DNA from: BOG-931 sp963781725
GTDB lineage: Bacteria; Pseudomonadota; Alphaproteobacteria; Rhizobiales; Xanthobacteraceae
Assembly (NCBI GenBank): GCA_963781725.1
Contig: CAWAGV010000002.1
Location: 682,001-746,000, forward strand
Direction of reading: 5' to 3'
DNA: 64,000 nucleotides
A program made the position numbers and the translations under genes. The notes below the pieces were generated by a model. It did no database searches. It worked only from the letters and a program-made list of their open reading frames with translations, and was not told the DNA's origin. This document shows positions 43,332 to 52,517 of the stretch, one piece after another; position 1 is the first letter of the stretch, and each line of letters opens with the position of its first letter.

Positions 43332-44149
43332 CAGATCAGGTTGCGCAACAGAATCAAAAGCAGTTTGACCCGCGAGTGGCGGACCGGCGCACGCGGCGGC
43401 GCAAAGCCGCGGGCGATCAGCTTGTCGAGAATGGCGTGATAGGCTTCGCCCATCATGCGCGGTGCGCGCACGAGCCGGCGCGGATTGGCCGCCATGATCG
43501 CCGCCGCCTGGCGGAAATGCTCCTGCGCCCGCACCACCACGGCGTTGCAGGCTGCGCCGAGCATCGGATTGGCCAGCACCGTGGCGGGCTCGGTGCCGAT
43601 GATGCCGGCGTCACGCAGCGCTTCCCGCGGCAGATAGAGCCGGCCCATCGCCGCATCCTCGTCGAGGTCGCGCAGGATATTGGTCAACTGCAACGCACAG
43701 CCCAATTCATGCGCCAGCATGAGGCCCGCCTTCTCCTCCATGCCGAACACGCGCACCGACAGGCGGCCGACCGCACAGGCGACGCGATCGCAATAAAGAT
43801 AAAGCGTGGTCCAGTCCGGCGCACGGATATCGTCGTCGACGTCCATCTCCATACCGTCGATGACGGCGATGAAGTCCTCGCGCTTGAGCGCAAACGTCTT
43901 GACCGCCGCGGCGAGGCCGGCGAGCGAGGCCGGCGGCGAACCGGAATAGATCGCATCGATACTCGCCCGCCAGTTCTGCAGCTGGCCGCGGCGCGGCTCG
44001 CGCGGGCCCGGATCGTCGGCGATATCGTCCACGGCGCGGCAGAACGAATAGATTTCGAACATCGCCTCGCGCGCCGGGCGCGGCAGGATGCGCATGCCGC
44101 GGTAAAACGAGCTGCCGGAAGCGCGCTGGGCGGCGGGCGAAGCGTTCAC
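43331..44149 (-). CDS. hpnD: Presqualene diphosphate synthase HpnD
   Basis: A 272-residue squalene/phytoene synthase-family enzyme with the two metal motifs DDIAD (FCRAVDDIADDPG) and DLDEDAAMGRLYLPREALRD, and HELGCALQLTNILRD. It condenses two farnesyl diphosphates to presqualene diphosphate. A GTG start at 44149 directly abuts the hpnC stop. Confidence 0.92.
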   Translation of the reverse strand: MNASPAAQRASGSSFYRGMRILPRPAREAMFEIYSFCRAVDDIADDPGPREPRRGQLQNWRASIDAIYSGSPPASLAGLAAAVKTFALKREDFIAVIDGMEMDVDDDIRAPDWTTLYLYCDRVACAVGRLSVRVFGMEEKAGLMLAHELGCALQLTNILRDLDEDAAMGRLYLPREALRDAGIIGTEPATVLANPMLGAACNAVVVRAQEHFRQAAAIMAANPRRLVRAPRMMGEAYHAILDKLIARGFAPPRAPVRHSRVKLLLILLRNLI

Positions 44150-45034
44150 TTACACGCCCCGTGGTTTCTCTGACGCGACCGCGCGCCGCCGGCCGAGCCG
44201 GCCCGCCGCGCCGGCCACGATGCCGGCCAGCGTGAACGCCGCCACCGCCGGCACCGCCAGGTGCACGGATTGGCTCAACGGGTCGCGCGCCACCAGAAGG
44301 CGCGTCAGGCGATGCGCCAGCGTATTGATGACCGAGACTTCCAAGGCCAGCCGCCAGTCATTGATCAGGCTCGAGAACACGTCGCTTTCGCCGAGCAGCC
44401 GTCCGGTGCGCGCGGCGAGCGCATGCAGGCCGTTCAACAGCTGCGGCGAGGCGCTCGCTGCGCCAAGGTCTTCGATTTTGGCGCCGCTGGCCGCGAGCAT
44501 GTCCTGCGGAACGTAGACGCGATCCAGATTGAGATAGTCCTCCTTGCAGTCCTGCAGATGATTGATAATCTGCAAGGCCGCGCACAACGCATCGTTGGCC
44601 GGCCAGGTGTCGCGGCTTTCGCCGTGCACATCGAGGACAAAGCGGCCGACCGGCATCGCCGACAGCGCGCAGTAACCGATCAGGTCGTCCCAGTCGCGGT
44701 AGCGCAGCTTGGTGACATCGAGCTTGAACGCGGCGAGCAGATCCTGCGCATGTTTTGGCGACAGTTTCCGCTCGGCCAGCACAGAACGCAATTTCACCGC
44801 GACCGCGTCGCTGTCATCTTTGCCGGTAAGCCCGGCGTCGAGCCGGTCGAGCAGGGCAAGCTTCTCTTCCGGCTTCAGCGTCACGTGGTCGGCGATATCG
44901 TCGGCGGTGCGGACGAAATTGTAGAAGGCCATAATCGGCGGCCGATAACGCGGCGCGATCAGCGCGGACGCCACCGGGAAATTCTCGTCCCGGTGTCCCT
45001 TCCCCGACCGCAACGTGCTTGCATCATCGCTCAT
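44150..45034 (-). CDS. hpnC: Hydroxysqualene synthase HpnC
   Basis: A 294-residue squalene synthase-like protein: ENFPVASALIAPRYRPPIMA, FYNFVRTADDIADHV (first aspartate motif) and LQDCKEDYLNLDRVYVP (second motif). It converts presqualene diphosphate to hydroxysqualene. The C-terminal SVHLAVPAVAAFTLAGIVAG segment is hydrophobic, possibly for membrane contact. ATG 45034 overlaps the hpnB stop by four bases. Confidence 0.92.
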   Translation of the reverse strand: MSDDASTLRSGKGHRDENFPVASALIAPRYRPPIMAFYNFVRTADDIADHVTLKPEEKLALLDRLDAGLTGKDDSDAVAVKLRSVLAERKLSPKHAQDLLAAFKLDVTKLRYRDWDDLIGYCALSAMPVGRFVLDVHGESRDTWPANDALCAALQIINHLQDCKEDYLNLDRVYVPQDMLAASGAKIEDLGAASASPQLLNGLHALAARTGRLLGESDVFSSLINDWRLALEVSVINTLAHRLTRLLVARDPLSQSVHLAVPAVAAFTLAGIVAGAAGRLGRRRAVASEKPRGV

Positions 45035-46221
45035 CGCAATTCCGAAACATTGGCATCCGAAACGTTCGCATCCGAGATGGCTTGAGCCCGGCCCTTCCAC
45101 ATGCCGCCGCGCCCGCGGGCATGCTGATAGGCGGAATCCAGCGTGAAGGCCATATAGACCGCCGCGATCGCCGGCAGCGCCAGCCCCCACAGCCGCGACA
45201 GGCCATAGAAGCGAAGCGTCGGCCGAAACATGAACGCCATCAGCAGCCAGGCGAACAGGCCGAAGAATTGCGGCAGGCCCGAAGCGAACAAGGTCAGCGC
45301 GACCGGCGCGAGATAGGTGATGGCGAGACCGAGCACGGTGCCGGCGAGCAAGAGCGGCGAATAGCGAAGCTGCGCATAGGCAGTGCGCGACACCATGTGG
45401 CGGATATCCGCAATCGCCGGATAGGCGCGGATGCTGTGCACGCGCGCGGTCAGGCCGATCCAGATCGGGCCGTGGCTTTTAAGAACTTTTGCCAGCGCGC
45501 AGTCGTCGATCAGCGCGGTGCGGATCGACGCCATGCCGCCGGCGTCGCGCAGCACGTCGCGGCGCACCAGCATACAGCCGCCGGCCGCAGCCGCCGTCGC
45601 CCGGCGCGGATCGTTCGCCCAGGCGAACGGATAGAGCATCTGGAAAAAGAAAATGAAGGCCGGGATGAAAAGCCGCTCGGCGAACGAAACGCAACGCAGC
45701 TTGACCATCAGCGACGTCAGCACCGTGCCGCCAGCCTGCGCCCGCCCGACCAGAGCGGTCAGCACATCGGGCGCATAGACAATGTCGGCGTCGGTGAACA
45801 GCACGAAATCCGGCGGCTGCGATTTGGCATTGGCGAATTCGACGCCCTGGTGCTGGGCCCACAGCTTGCCGGTCCAGCCGCCCGGCAAGGCGCGGCCCGG
45901 CAACACGGTAAGGCGATTGCCCGCGCCGATTGCTGCGGCGGCGTTTTGTGCAACTTGCGCGGTTCCATCGCGGCTCTGGTCATCGACGACGATGACGTCG
46001 AAAGCGCCGGGATAATCCTGCTTCAGAAGCGACGACACCGTCTCGCCGACGCATTCGGCCTCGTCGCGGGCCGGGATCACCGCCGTAATGGCCGGCCAAG
46101 GTGAATGACCCACCGGGCCGCCCTCCTCGCGCTCGGCGGCCTGCCAGAAACCGCCCCGGGCGGCCAGCAGATACAGCCAGATGACCAGCACTAATGACGC
46201 CGCTATAAGGTCGATAGCCAC
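45031..46221 (-). CDS. hpnB: Hopanoid-associated glycosyltransferase HpnB
   Basis: A 396-residue family-2 glycosyltransferase: an N-terminal helix (LIAASLVLVIWLYLLAARGG), TAVIPARDEAECVGETV, VIVVDDQSRDGTAQVA, FVLFTDADIVY (DxD-like metal site), and C-terminal membrane segments (LALPAIAAVYMAFTLDSAYQ). HpnB genes head hopanoid operons in many alphaproteobacteria. The exact glycosyl product is unsettled. The first gene of the leftward operon, divergent from the prenyltransferase gene. Confidence 0.88.
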   Translation of the reverse strand: MAIDLIAASLVLVIWLYLLAARGGFWQAAEREEGGPVGHSPWPAITAVIPARDEAECVGETVSSLLKQDYPGAFDVIVVDDQSRDGTAQVAQNAAAAIGAGNRLTVLPGRALPGGWTGKLWAQHQGVEFANAKSQPPDFVLFTDADIVYAPDVLTALVGRAQAGGTVLTSLMVKLRCVSFAERLFIPAFIFFFQMLYPFAWANDPRRATAAAAGGCMLVRRDVLRDAGGMASIRTALIDDCALAKVLKSHGPIWIGLTARVHSIRAYPAIADIRHMVSRTAYAQLRYSPLLLAGTVLGLAITYLAPVALTLFASGLPQFFGLFAWLLMAFMFRPTLRFYGLSRLWGLALPAIAAVYMAFTLDSAYQHARGRGGMWKGRAQAISDANVSDANVSELR

Positions 46222-46316
46222 AATTTATCCCTGTTCGGATCGGCTCACTTATCCCGTAAATGTAAGCTCAATTATAGGACCCCACAGATGGTGTGGGGGC
46301 GCTGGTAAATCACCTG

Positions 46317-47252
46317 ATGGACGCAAAAAGCAGCCCTTTTGTCTCAAGTCTCGATACCGTCGCCGCGGAAACCGAGGCGCTTCTGGACCGGCTCTTGTCG
46401 CCGAACCCGGCCGAAGGCGAACTCAACCGCCCGACCCGGCTGATCGAAGCGATGCGCTATTCGAGCCTCAATGGCGGCAAACGGTTCAGGCCGTTCCTGG
46501 TGGTCGAGAGCGCCAACCTGTTCGGGGTGCCGCGCCAGAACGCCCTGATGGTCGGCGCGGCGCTGGAATGCGTGCACTGCTATTCGCTGGTGCATGACGA
46601 CCTGCCGGCGATGGACAATGACGACTTGCGGCGCGGGCGGCCGACCGCCCACAAGGCTTTCGACGAGGCGACCGCGATCCTTTCCGGCGACAGTCTGCTG
46701 ACATTCGCGTTCGACATCCTGTCGCGGCCGCAAACCCATGCCGATCCGGCGATCCGCATTGAGCTTGTCACCGCGCTGGCGCGCGCCGCGGGCGTCGGCG
46801 GCATGGCCGGCGGCCAGATGCTCGACCTCGCCGCCGAGGGCCGTTTCGTGCAGCAGCGCGCGACGCATTTCACCGAAAACGAAGTGCTGACATTGCAGGC
46901 CATGAAAACCGGCGCGTTATTGCGCTTCGGCTGCGCGGCCGGCGGCATTCTTGCCGGCGCGACGCCGGCCAAACGGCAGGCGCTGGAGCGTTACGGCGCC
47001 GCGGTCGGCAAGGCGTTCCAGATTGCCGACGATCTGCTCGACCTCGAGGGCGATTCCGCCCTGGTCGGCAAGGCGACCGGCAAGGACGCGGCCGCCGGCA
47101 AAGCCACGATGGTCAGCGTGCTCGGCGTCGAGCCCGCCAAAACCCGGCTGAAACAACTCGTCGCCGAAGCCGAACAGGCGCTGGCCCCGTTTGGCGCCGG
47201 ATCGGCAACCCTGGTCGAGGCCGCACATTTCGTTGCCGATCGCCGCGCCTGA
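46317..47252 (+). CDS. ispA: Farnesyl/geranylgeranyl diphosphate synthase-type prenyltransferase
   Basis: A 311-residue trans-prenyltransferase with both aspartate-rich motifs (SLVHDDLPAMDNDDLRRGRP and AFQIADDLLDLEGD) and the KRFRPFLVV substrate motif. It builds C15 (or longer) diphosphates from IPP and DMAPP, the substrate of HpnC/HpnD. Residues upstream of the first aspartate motif fit the short-chain IspA class, but chain length cannot be fixed by eye. ATG 46317 was taken. A GTG at 46293 would add eight residues and neither has a strong ribosome site. It is divergent from hpnB (95-base gap). Confidence 0.88.
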   Translation: MDAKSSPFVSSLDTVAAETEALLDRLLSPNPAEGELNRPTRLIEAMRYSSLNGGKRFRPFLVVESANLFGVPRQNALMVGAALECVHCYSLVHDDLPAMDNDDLRRGRPTAHKAFDEATAILSGDSLLTFAFDILSRPQTHADPAIRIELVTALARAAGVGGMAGGQMLDLAAEGRFVQQRATHFTENEVLTLQAMKTGALLRFGCAAGGILAGATPAKRQALERYGAAVGKAFQIADDLLDLEGDSALVGKATGKDAAAGKATMVSVLGVEPAKTRLKQLVAEAEQALAPFGAGSATLVEAAHFVADRRA

Positions 47253-47460
47253 ATTCCGCGCACGGTGACAGTTCTATAACCGTGGATAGCAGCCGGCGGA
47301 GGGATTGCGGGATTCGCCGATGATTTTTAGGCTGCGGCCTATGCGTCAGGCTAATTGAACTTCGCCGCGGGCGGTCTTATTTGCGGCGCGTCGTTTGGCA
47401 GTCCTGACCGGGGTGAAACGGGCCCGAACCTTCCGTCGAGTTCGGGAAACCCAGTATAGC

Positions 47461-48711
47461 ATGACAAGCAGCTCGCGATGGTACGCCTGTACGGCGGTGG
47501 TGGCTCCGCTGCTCATTGCCTTTGCAATGGGACCCGCCGCGCAAGCGAAAACCAAGGAATCGCCCCCGCCGCCGGCTGCATCCGCGCCACCGCCGCAGCC
47601 GAAGCAACTGCCGCGCACCCCCTTCACCGCTGCCGACGAAGCCGCCGCCACCATTCCCGGCATGCCCGATGCACGGTTCTGGGCGGATTCGGTCGCCGAC
47701 TTCACCGCAGCCCTGCCGCCGCAACCGGGTCCGTGGCTCGCGCTGTCGAGCGGCGGCGGCGATGGCGCCTTCGGCGCCGGCCTGCTCAACGGCTTGAGCG
47801 AATCCGGCAAGCGCCCGGATTATGCCGTCGTCACCGGGGTCAGCACCGGCGCGCTGATGGCGCCGTTCATCTTCGCCGGACCGAAATACGACGGCGCGCT
47901 GCGCGACGCTTACACCAAGGTCTCGGCCGCGGATATTTTCGAGGTCGGCGCCACCCCGGAAAGCTTTCTCGATAACTGGCCGCTGAAAGACCTGATCGCC
48001 AAGCAGATCACGCCGGCGCTCTTGGCCGACATCGCCGCCGCGCACCACAGCGGACGCCGGCTGTTTGTGGTGACCACCGACATCGACGCCGAACGCTCGA
48101 TGGTGTGGAACATGGGCGCGATCGCCACGCATGCCTCCGACAAGGCCGGCGGCGACGCCGCGCTCAAGCTGTTCCGCAGCGTGCTCCTGGCGTCGAGCGC
48201 GATCCCCGGCGGTTTTCCGCCGGTGCTGATCGACGTCGCGGCGAACGGCAAGACGTTTCAGGAAATGCACGTCGACGGCGGCGTCGGCGGCCAGTTCTTC
48301 ATCGCGCCCGCCGCGACGCTGGCGCCGACCAGCGACTACAAGATCCCGGCGACGCAGCTTTATCTGGTCGCCAACAGCGGGCTTGAGCCGCAATTCGGGG
48401 TGGTCGAGCGCAACACGCCGTCGATCCTGACCAGCACGGTGAGCGCCGCGGTGAAGGTCGACACCCGGCTGATGATCGACCGCGCTTATGTCGCCGCCAA
48501 ACGCAGCGGCGTCGATTTCAACGTCGCGGCCATTCCGCCGAGCTTCAATGCGCCAAGCCGCGGTCCGTTCGACCCGGTGTACATGACCGCATTGTTTCAG
48601 GTCGGCGAAGAGCTCGGCAAAAGCGCCGCGCCCTTTGCCAATCAACCCCCGCCCTATCCGGGTGGGCCGTACGCACAACCGAAGGATCCGGATAAAACAG
48701 GAGCGCACTGA
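47461..48711 (+). CDS. Secreted patatin-like phospholipase
   Basis: A 416-residue exported protein. The signal peptide (CTAVVAPLLIAFAMGPAAQA) is followed by a Pro-rich linker and a patatin domain: glycine-rich oxyanion loop LALSSGGGDGAFGAGLLNG, nucleophile VVTGVSTGALMAPFI (GxSxG), and the dyad aspartate in MHVDGGVGGQFF. Acyl-ester hydrolysis of phospholipids or related lipids in the periplasm or outside is expected. Its stop overlaps the next start by one base (TGATG), so the two are coupled. The end is proline-rich (PPPYPGGPYAQPKDPD). Confidence 0.88.
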   Translation: MTSSSRWYACTAVVAPLLIAFAMGPAAQAKTKESPPPPAASAPPPQPKQLPRTPFTAADEAAATIPGMPDARFWADSVADFTAALPPQPGPWLALSSGGGDGAFGAGLLNGLSESGKRPDYAVVTGVSTGALMAPFIFAGPKYDGALRDAYTKVSAADIFEVGATPESFLDNWPLKDLIAKQITPALLADIAAAHHSGRRLFVVTTDIDAERSMVWNMGAIATHASDKAGGDAALKLFRSVLLASSAIPGGFPPVLIDVAANGKTFQEMHVDGGVGGQFFIAPAATLAPTSDYKIPATQLYLVANSGLEPQFGVVERNTPSILTSTVSAAVKVDTRLMIDRAYVAAKRSGVDFNVAAIPPSFNAPSRGPFDPVYMTALFQVGEELGKSAAPFANQPPPYPGGPYAQPKDPDKTGAH

Positions 48712-49163
48712 TGACGAAACTGGGGGGGACTATCGCTGCGCTGGCGAGCGCAGCGTTGATTGCAGGGATTGCGCCGATGCACTCGGCCTCAGCGCAACAG
48801 GCGGCCATGGTCACGCCAGTGGCGCCGGCCGCCGCGCCGCCGGTTGCCAAACCAAAACCCACGCTGACCAGAGCCTATGACGGCCTGTGGAGCGTCTCGA
48901 TTTCCACCGTGAACGGGTCCTGCCCGGCGAGCCTGCGCTATCCAGCCCTGATCACCAACGGGCGCATCGGATTGGCCGGCGGTGAAGGCGGCTACGCCAT
49001 CTCCGGCGCGGTCTACAACACCGGCGGCATCATCGTCATCGTGAGTCAGAGCGGCCAGAGCGCGACCGGCCGCGGCAGGCTGAGCCGTTCAGGCGGCGGC
49101 GGCCGATGGCGTACCGCAACCGGCCAGTGCAGCGGCACCTGGGTCGCCCAGCGGCGCGGCTAG
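48711..49163 (+). CDS. Secreted small protein of unknown function, coupled to the patatin gene
   Basis: A 150-residue protein with a signal peptide (IAALASAALIAGIAPMHSAS), an Ala/Pro linker and a mature domain with two cysteines (NGSCPASLRYPALITNGR and TATGQCSGTWVAQRRG) around a glycine/serine-rich beta-like region. The WSVSISTVNGSCPASLRYPA phrase recurs in small alphaproteobacterial exported proteins. Translation is coupled to the patatin gene, so it may be its partner or chaperone; this is a guess. Confidence 0.65.
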   Translation: MTKLGGTIAALASAALIAGIAPMHSASAQQAAMVTPVAPAAAPPVAKPKPTLTRAYDGLWSVSISTVNGSCPASLRYPALITNGRIGLAGGEGGYAISGAVYNTGGIIVIVSQSGQSATGRGRLSRSGGGGRWRTATGQCSGTWVAQRRG

Positions 49164-49251
49164 TTTCACGCTCCACTCATCCGGCGACGCGAAGGGTTAC
49201 TCTCCTCGCGTCGCGTCACGTTTGTGCCAGAAGCGCCGGGTAACAACGCGC

Positions 49252-49704
49252 ATGGCCAAGGCAACCCTCGATCAGATCAATCTCGTCTGTGGCGATGTCG
49301 ACGCGTCGGTCGCGTTCTACCGCCGGCTTGGCGTCGAGATTCCGCAGGACCGCATCTGGCGGACGCCGACCGGTCCGCATCACGTCAGCGCCGCCGAGCC
49401 GCAGGACCAGGAGGCGCCCGCCTTCGATCTCGACTCCACCACCTTCGCGCAACACTGGAACGCCGGCTGGAAAGGCCGAGCCGATCTGCGCGGCCGCGTC
49501 GTCGTCGGCTTTCGCGTGCCGACGCGCGACGATGTCGATGCGGTGTTCCGCGACATGACCGGCGCCGGCTATCGCGGCTTGCAGGAGCCCTGGGACGCAT
49601 TCTGGGGCGCGCGCTACGCCATCATTGAAGACCCGGATGGCATTGCCGTCGGTGTGATGAGTCCGGTGTCGCCGGACAAGCGGTCCCCGCCGCCGGAGGT
49701 GTGA
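49252..49704 (+). CDS. VOC-superfamily (glyoxalase-like) protein
   Basis: A 150-residue single VOC domain: ATLDQINLVCGDVDASVAFY, RRLGVEI, FRVPTRDDVDAVFRDMTGAG and AIIEDPDGIAVGVMSP. The domain folds into paired beta-alpha-beta units that bind a metal, in dioxygenases, glyoxalases and resistance proteins. The specific role is unknown. ATG 49252 was chosen over 49222. It lies convergent to the extradiol dioxygenase-like gene. Confidence 0.8.
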   Translation: MAKATLDQINLVCGDVDASVAFYRRLGVEIPQDRIWRTPTGPHHVSAAEPQDQEAPAFDLDSTTFAQHWNAGWKGRADLRGRVVVGFRVPTRDDVDAVFRDMTGAGYRGLQEPWDAFWGARYAIIEDPDGIAVGVMSPVSPDKRSPPPEV

Positions 49705-49762
49705 TTGCGGCGGCGATATTTTGCTTATCGGTCTTGCTAAACGGCCTTGCTAACCCGTCGTG

Positions 49763-50773
49763 CTACCCGGTTTTGCGCGCCGGCGCGTTGGCGTTCCACC
49801 ACGGACAGACGTCGGCGGCGCGGGTGTAGTTGCCGTCCATCACATTGACCGGAACGCGGCCGCCGGACGCGGCGACCGACATGCGCAGGTCGCGCGACTG
49901 CTCCAGCGCTTCCGGCGACAGCCATTTGCGGTCGTGACCCCAGAGGCTCGGGCCTTCGGTGCGGATTTCCGGCGTCCAGTTCGCGGTGTCGATGGTGCGG
50001 CCGCCCCAGCCGTATTCGAACAGGAATTTCGACGGCGACCACGAATAGAACGAGGTGACGTGATCGTTGACGTGGCGGCCGAGCGTGGTGCCGATCATCT
50101 CCGGCTTGCGTAACGCGATGTCGTAGCCCTGGCCGACGTCGTCGAGATAGCACAGCTCCACCATCAGGTGATGGATGCCGTTCTTGCCGCTGCCGATGAA
50201 GGCAAGGCTGTGGTGGCGCGGATTGAGATGAAAGAAATACGCCGAAAACGGCTGGGTGAAATAATCGGTCAGCTTGAAGTTGAGAATCCCGGTGTAGAAC
50301 GGCAGCACGTCCTCGACGCGCTCCGCGGTAAGCACCGCGTGGCCCATGCCGAGCGGGCCGGTGCGAAAGCCGGAAATCGAACGGCCGGGCTTGAACGGAT
50401 CGGACGCGATCTCGGCGCCGTGGAACGCTTCCAGCCGGTTGCCGACCGGATCGGAGAACACGATCAGGTCGCGCACGCGGCGCTCTTCAGCCAGCGCACG
50501 CGAACCGCGCGCGACTTTGACGCCGTTCCTCTCCAGATGCGCGGCGAGATCGTCGAGCGCGCGCGCGTCGTCGACTTCCCAGCCGTAGAACGACGGCCCT
50601 TCGTCCTCGTCGGTATGGATGATGACGCGCTGCTTGCGGTCGTCCATGCGCAGCGCCAGCGTGCCGCGGCTCTTGTCGACCAGCTGCATGCCGAGGAAGT
50701 TGGTGCTGTAGCCCGCCCAATCGTCGAGATGCTTGGTGCGGATACCGACATAGCCGAGGGAGTTGAGTTGCAT
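49763..50773 (-). CDS. Type I extradiol ring-cleavage dioxygenase (BphC-like)
   Basis: A 336-residue two-domain VOC protein. The C-terminal half carries the iron ligands: His in GPLGMGHAVLT (near 143), His in NGIHHLMVELCYLDDVGQG (near 203) and Glu in FLFEYGWGG (near 256). The N-terminal half starts LGYVGIRTKHLDDWAGYS. The family splits catechol-type rings next to the hydroxyls, for example 2,3-dihydroxybiphenyl. The substrate is not readable here. It stands alone on the leftward strand. Confidence 0.87.
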   Translation of the reverse strand: MQLNSLGYVGIRTKHLDDWAGYSTNFLGMQLVDKSRGTLALRMDDRKQRVIIHTDEDEGPSFYGWEVDDARALDDLAAHLERNGVKVARGSRALAEERRVRDLIVFSDPVGNRLEAFHGAEIASDPFKPGRSISGFRTGPLGMGHAVLTAERVEDVLPFYTGILNFKLTDYFTQPFSAYFFHLNPRHHSLAFIGSGKNGIHHLMVELCYLDDVGQGYDIALRKPEMIGTTLGRHVNDHVTSFYSWSPSKFLFEYGWGGRTIDTANWTPEIRTEGPSLWGHDRKWLSPEALEQSRDLRMSVAASGGRVPVNVMDGNYTRAADVCPWWNANAPARKTG

Positions 50774-51033
50774 GGGCTTAGTCCTTGGCGGCTCTCGCTG
50801 GAAGCGCGGGAGGAACCTATCACATTGGAATTAATGCGTAAAACCGGCGCTGCAAGGGCATGCACGCGCAAAGGCCGAAATGGACATCGATGACCTAACT
50901 GAAAGTGGCTCGCATCGGCGTGTTACATAAATGCCGCTCCAGGAAATTATCTGTGTGCCGCAACCGAAGTGCCTCGCAAAACCCTGCAACGCAGGCGCAT
51001 TATGAATTCTGGTGACGTGGTTTGGGACTGGTT

Positions 51034-51855
51034 ATGCATCGTTCACGTTTTGCAGCGCTCGTTGCTGTCGCTTTGATCAGTTTTTGTTCGGTCGCTTCTG
51101 CTGCCGACATGCCGACGAAAGCAATAGCCTATAAGGCACTAACGACCGCACCGGCCCCTAGCTGGTCCGGTTGGTATATCGGCGCCAACGCTGGTTGGAT
51201 CGGTTCGGCAAGCGACCCCATCACCAACACCTCTACGGATACGGGCCTCGGAGGTCTTGGACACGGACAAACAATTGGCAAGATTCCGTCTTCGCTCAAT
51301 CTCAACAGTAGCGGCTTTCTCGGCGGCGGACAGGTTGGCTACAACTGGCAGGCTGGCAACTGGGTCTATGGTCTGGAGGGTGACATCCAGGGTGCCAACG
51401 CCAAGGCAACGGTGACCTCCAGTTCTGCCCCCGGTCTCCCGGGCCTGCCCGTCGCGACAACTTATAATCGCGCGCTTGACTGGCTCGGCACCTTCAGGGG
51501 TCGCGTTGGCGTAACGGCAACGCCATCGCTTCTGCTCTACGGGACAGGCGGTCTCGCAGTGGGCCGAACCAAGATCGGCAACCAATATATTTGTCCGGCC
51601 TGCTCACCGCCATCCGCGAGTGAAGCGACTACGCTCAATACAAGTACACATACATCGGCCGGCTGGACCGTCGGCGCCGGTGCCGAGTGGATGTTCGCTC
51701 CGAAGTGGAGCGCGAAGGTCGAATACCTTTACGTTGATCTGGGTAACCACACGTCCACAATCACCTACACGTACACACCCAACATCAGCACCCTGACGAG
51801 CAGCGCGCGGGATACAGCGAATATCGCGCGCGGCGGCATCAACTACCACTTCTAA
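51034..51855 (+). CDS. Omp25/RopB-like outer-membrane beta-barrel protein
   Basis: A 273-residue exported protein with signal peptide (FAALVAVALISFCSVASAAD). The start of the barrel PAPSWSGWYIGANAGWIG is the classic Rhizobiales porin-family motif, and alternating strands continue through WVYGLEGDIQGAN, TFRGRVGVTATPSLLLYG, WTVGAGAEWMFAPKWSAKVE to the terminal aromatic GGINYHF needed for assembly. It is an outer-membrane structural or porin-like protein. Codon use is slightly less GC-biased than the neighbours. Confidence 0.88.
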   Translation: MHRSRFAALVAVALISFCSVASAADMPTKAIAYKALTTAPAPSWSGWYIGANAGWIGSASDPITNTSTDTGLGGLGHGQTIGKIPSSLNLNSSGFLGGGQVGYNWQAGNWVYGLEGDIQGANAKATVTSSSAPGLPGLPVATTYNRALDWLGTFRGRVGVTATPSLLLYGTGGLAVGRTKIGNQYICPACSPPSASEATTLNTSTHTSAGWTVGAGAEWMFAPKWSAKVEYLYVDLGNHTSTITYTYTPNISTLTSSARDTANIARGGINYHF

Positions 51856-51987
51856 GTTGGCGAGCAGCCCATAACATCACTCGCCGGCTAATGCCGTCGT
51901 CTACTGCTCCGCGATGTTTTCCGCCCTACACATGCTGCCCTCCGAAGGTAGGCTCCGTATTCGATGCTTTACCCGGAGGACTCGGAT

Positions 51988-52431
51988 ATGCCGACAAGCA
52001 AAGGCGAATCGGAAATTGGCCGCATCATTGAAGTTCGATTGGAGGGACTGACGCTTCGCGTAGCGGACGTGCGGCGGTCGATTGAATTTTACGGCAACAA
52101 GCTCGGGTTTACAGTCGAGATCGACAAAGCTCCACAGTTCGCGATGATCCGCGTCGGCGGGCCGACGGGCGGTACGATTGGCCTGCTAGTTCACGATAGC
52201 AGCGATCCTTTGGGGTCAAACAGCACGTCGCCTCGTCAGCGAGCGGGCATCCACGTTGAGTTAACGACCGATCACCTCGATGCACTTTATGAACAGCTAA
52301 AAGGCCGGGGGGTGGAGTTTTTCGAGCCGCCCCACGAAGAACCGTGGGAGAGGTCGATGAAGGTTCATGACCCGGACGGGTATACGATCGAATTTGCTGA
52401 GGGTCGGCGTGGACATCGGGGTGTAACTTGA
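51988..52431 (+). CDS. VOC-superfamily protein
   Basis: A 147-residue glyoxalase/bleomycin-resistance-like domain: RLEGLTLRVADVRRSIEFYG, NKLGFTVEIDKAPQFAMIRV, GIHVELTTDHLDALYEQLKG and HDPDGYTIEFAEGRRGH. The GGAGG site at 51976-51980 fixes the start at 51988. It is probably a separate transcript. The function is not clear. Confidence 0.75.
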   Translation: MPTSKGESEIGRIIEVRLEGLTLRVADVRRSIEFYGNKLGFTVEIDKAPQFAMIRVGGPTGGTIGLLVHDSSDPLGSNSTSPRQRAGIHVELTTDHLDALYEQLKGRGVEFFEPPHEEPWERSMKVHDPDGYTIEFAEGRRGHRGVT

Positions 52432-52517
52432 AAACAGCGGCGTGCATGGCGATTAATGAGTATGCGTCCTAGGCTCTAAAGCAAAAGGGATTTATCAGGA
52501 TCTCTTTCAACTACACT

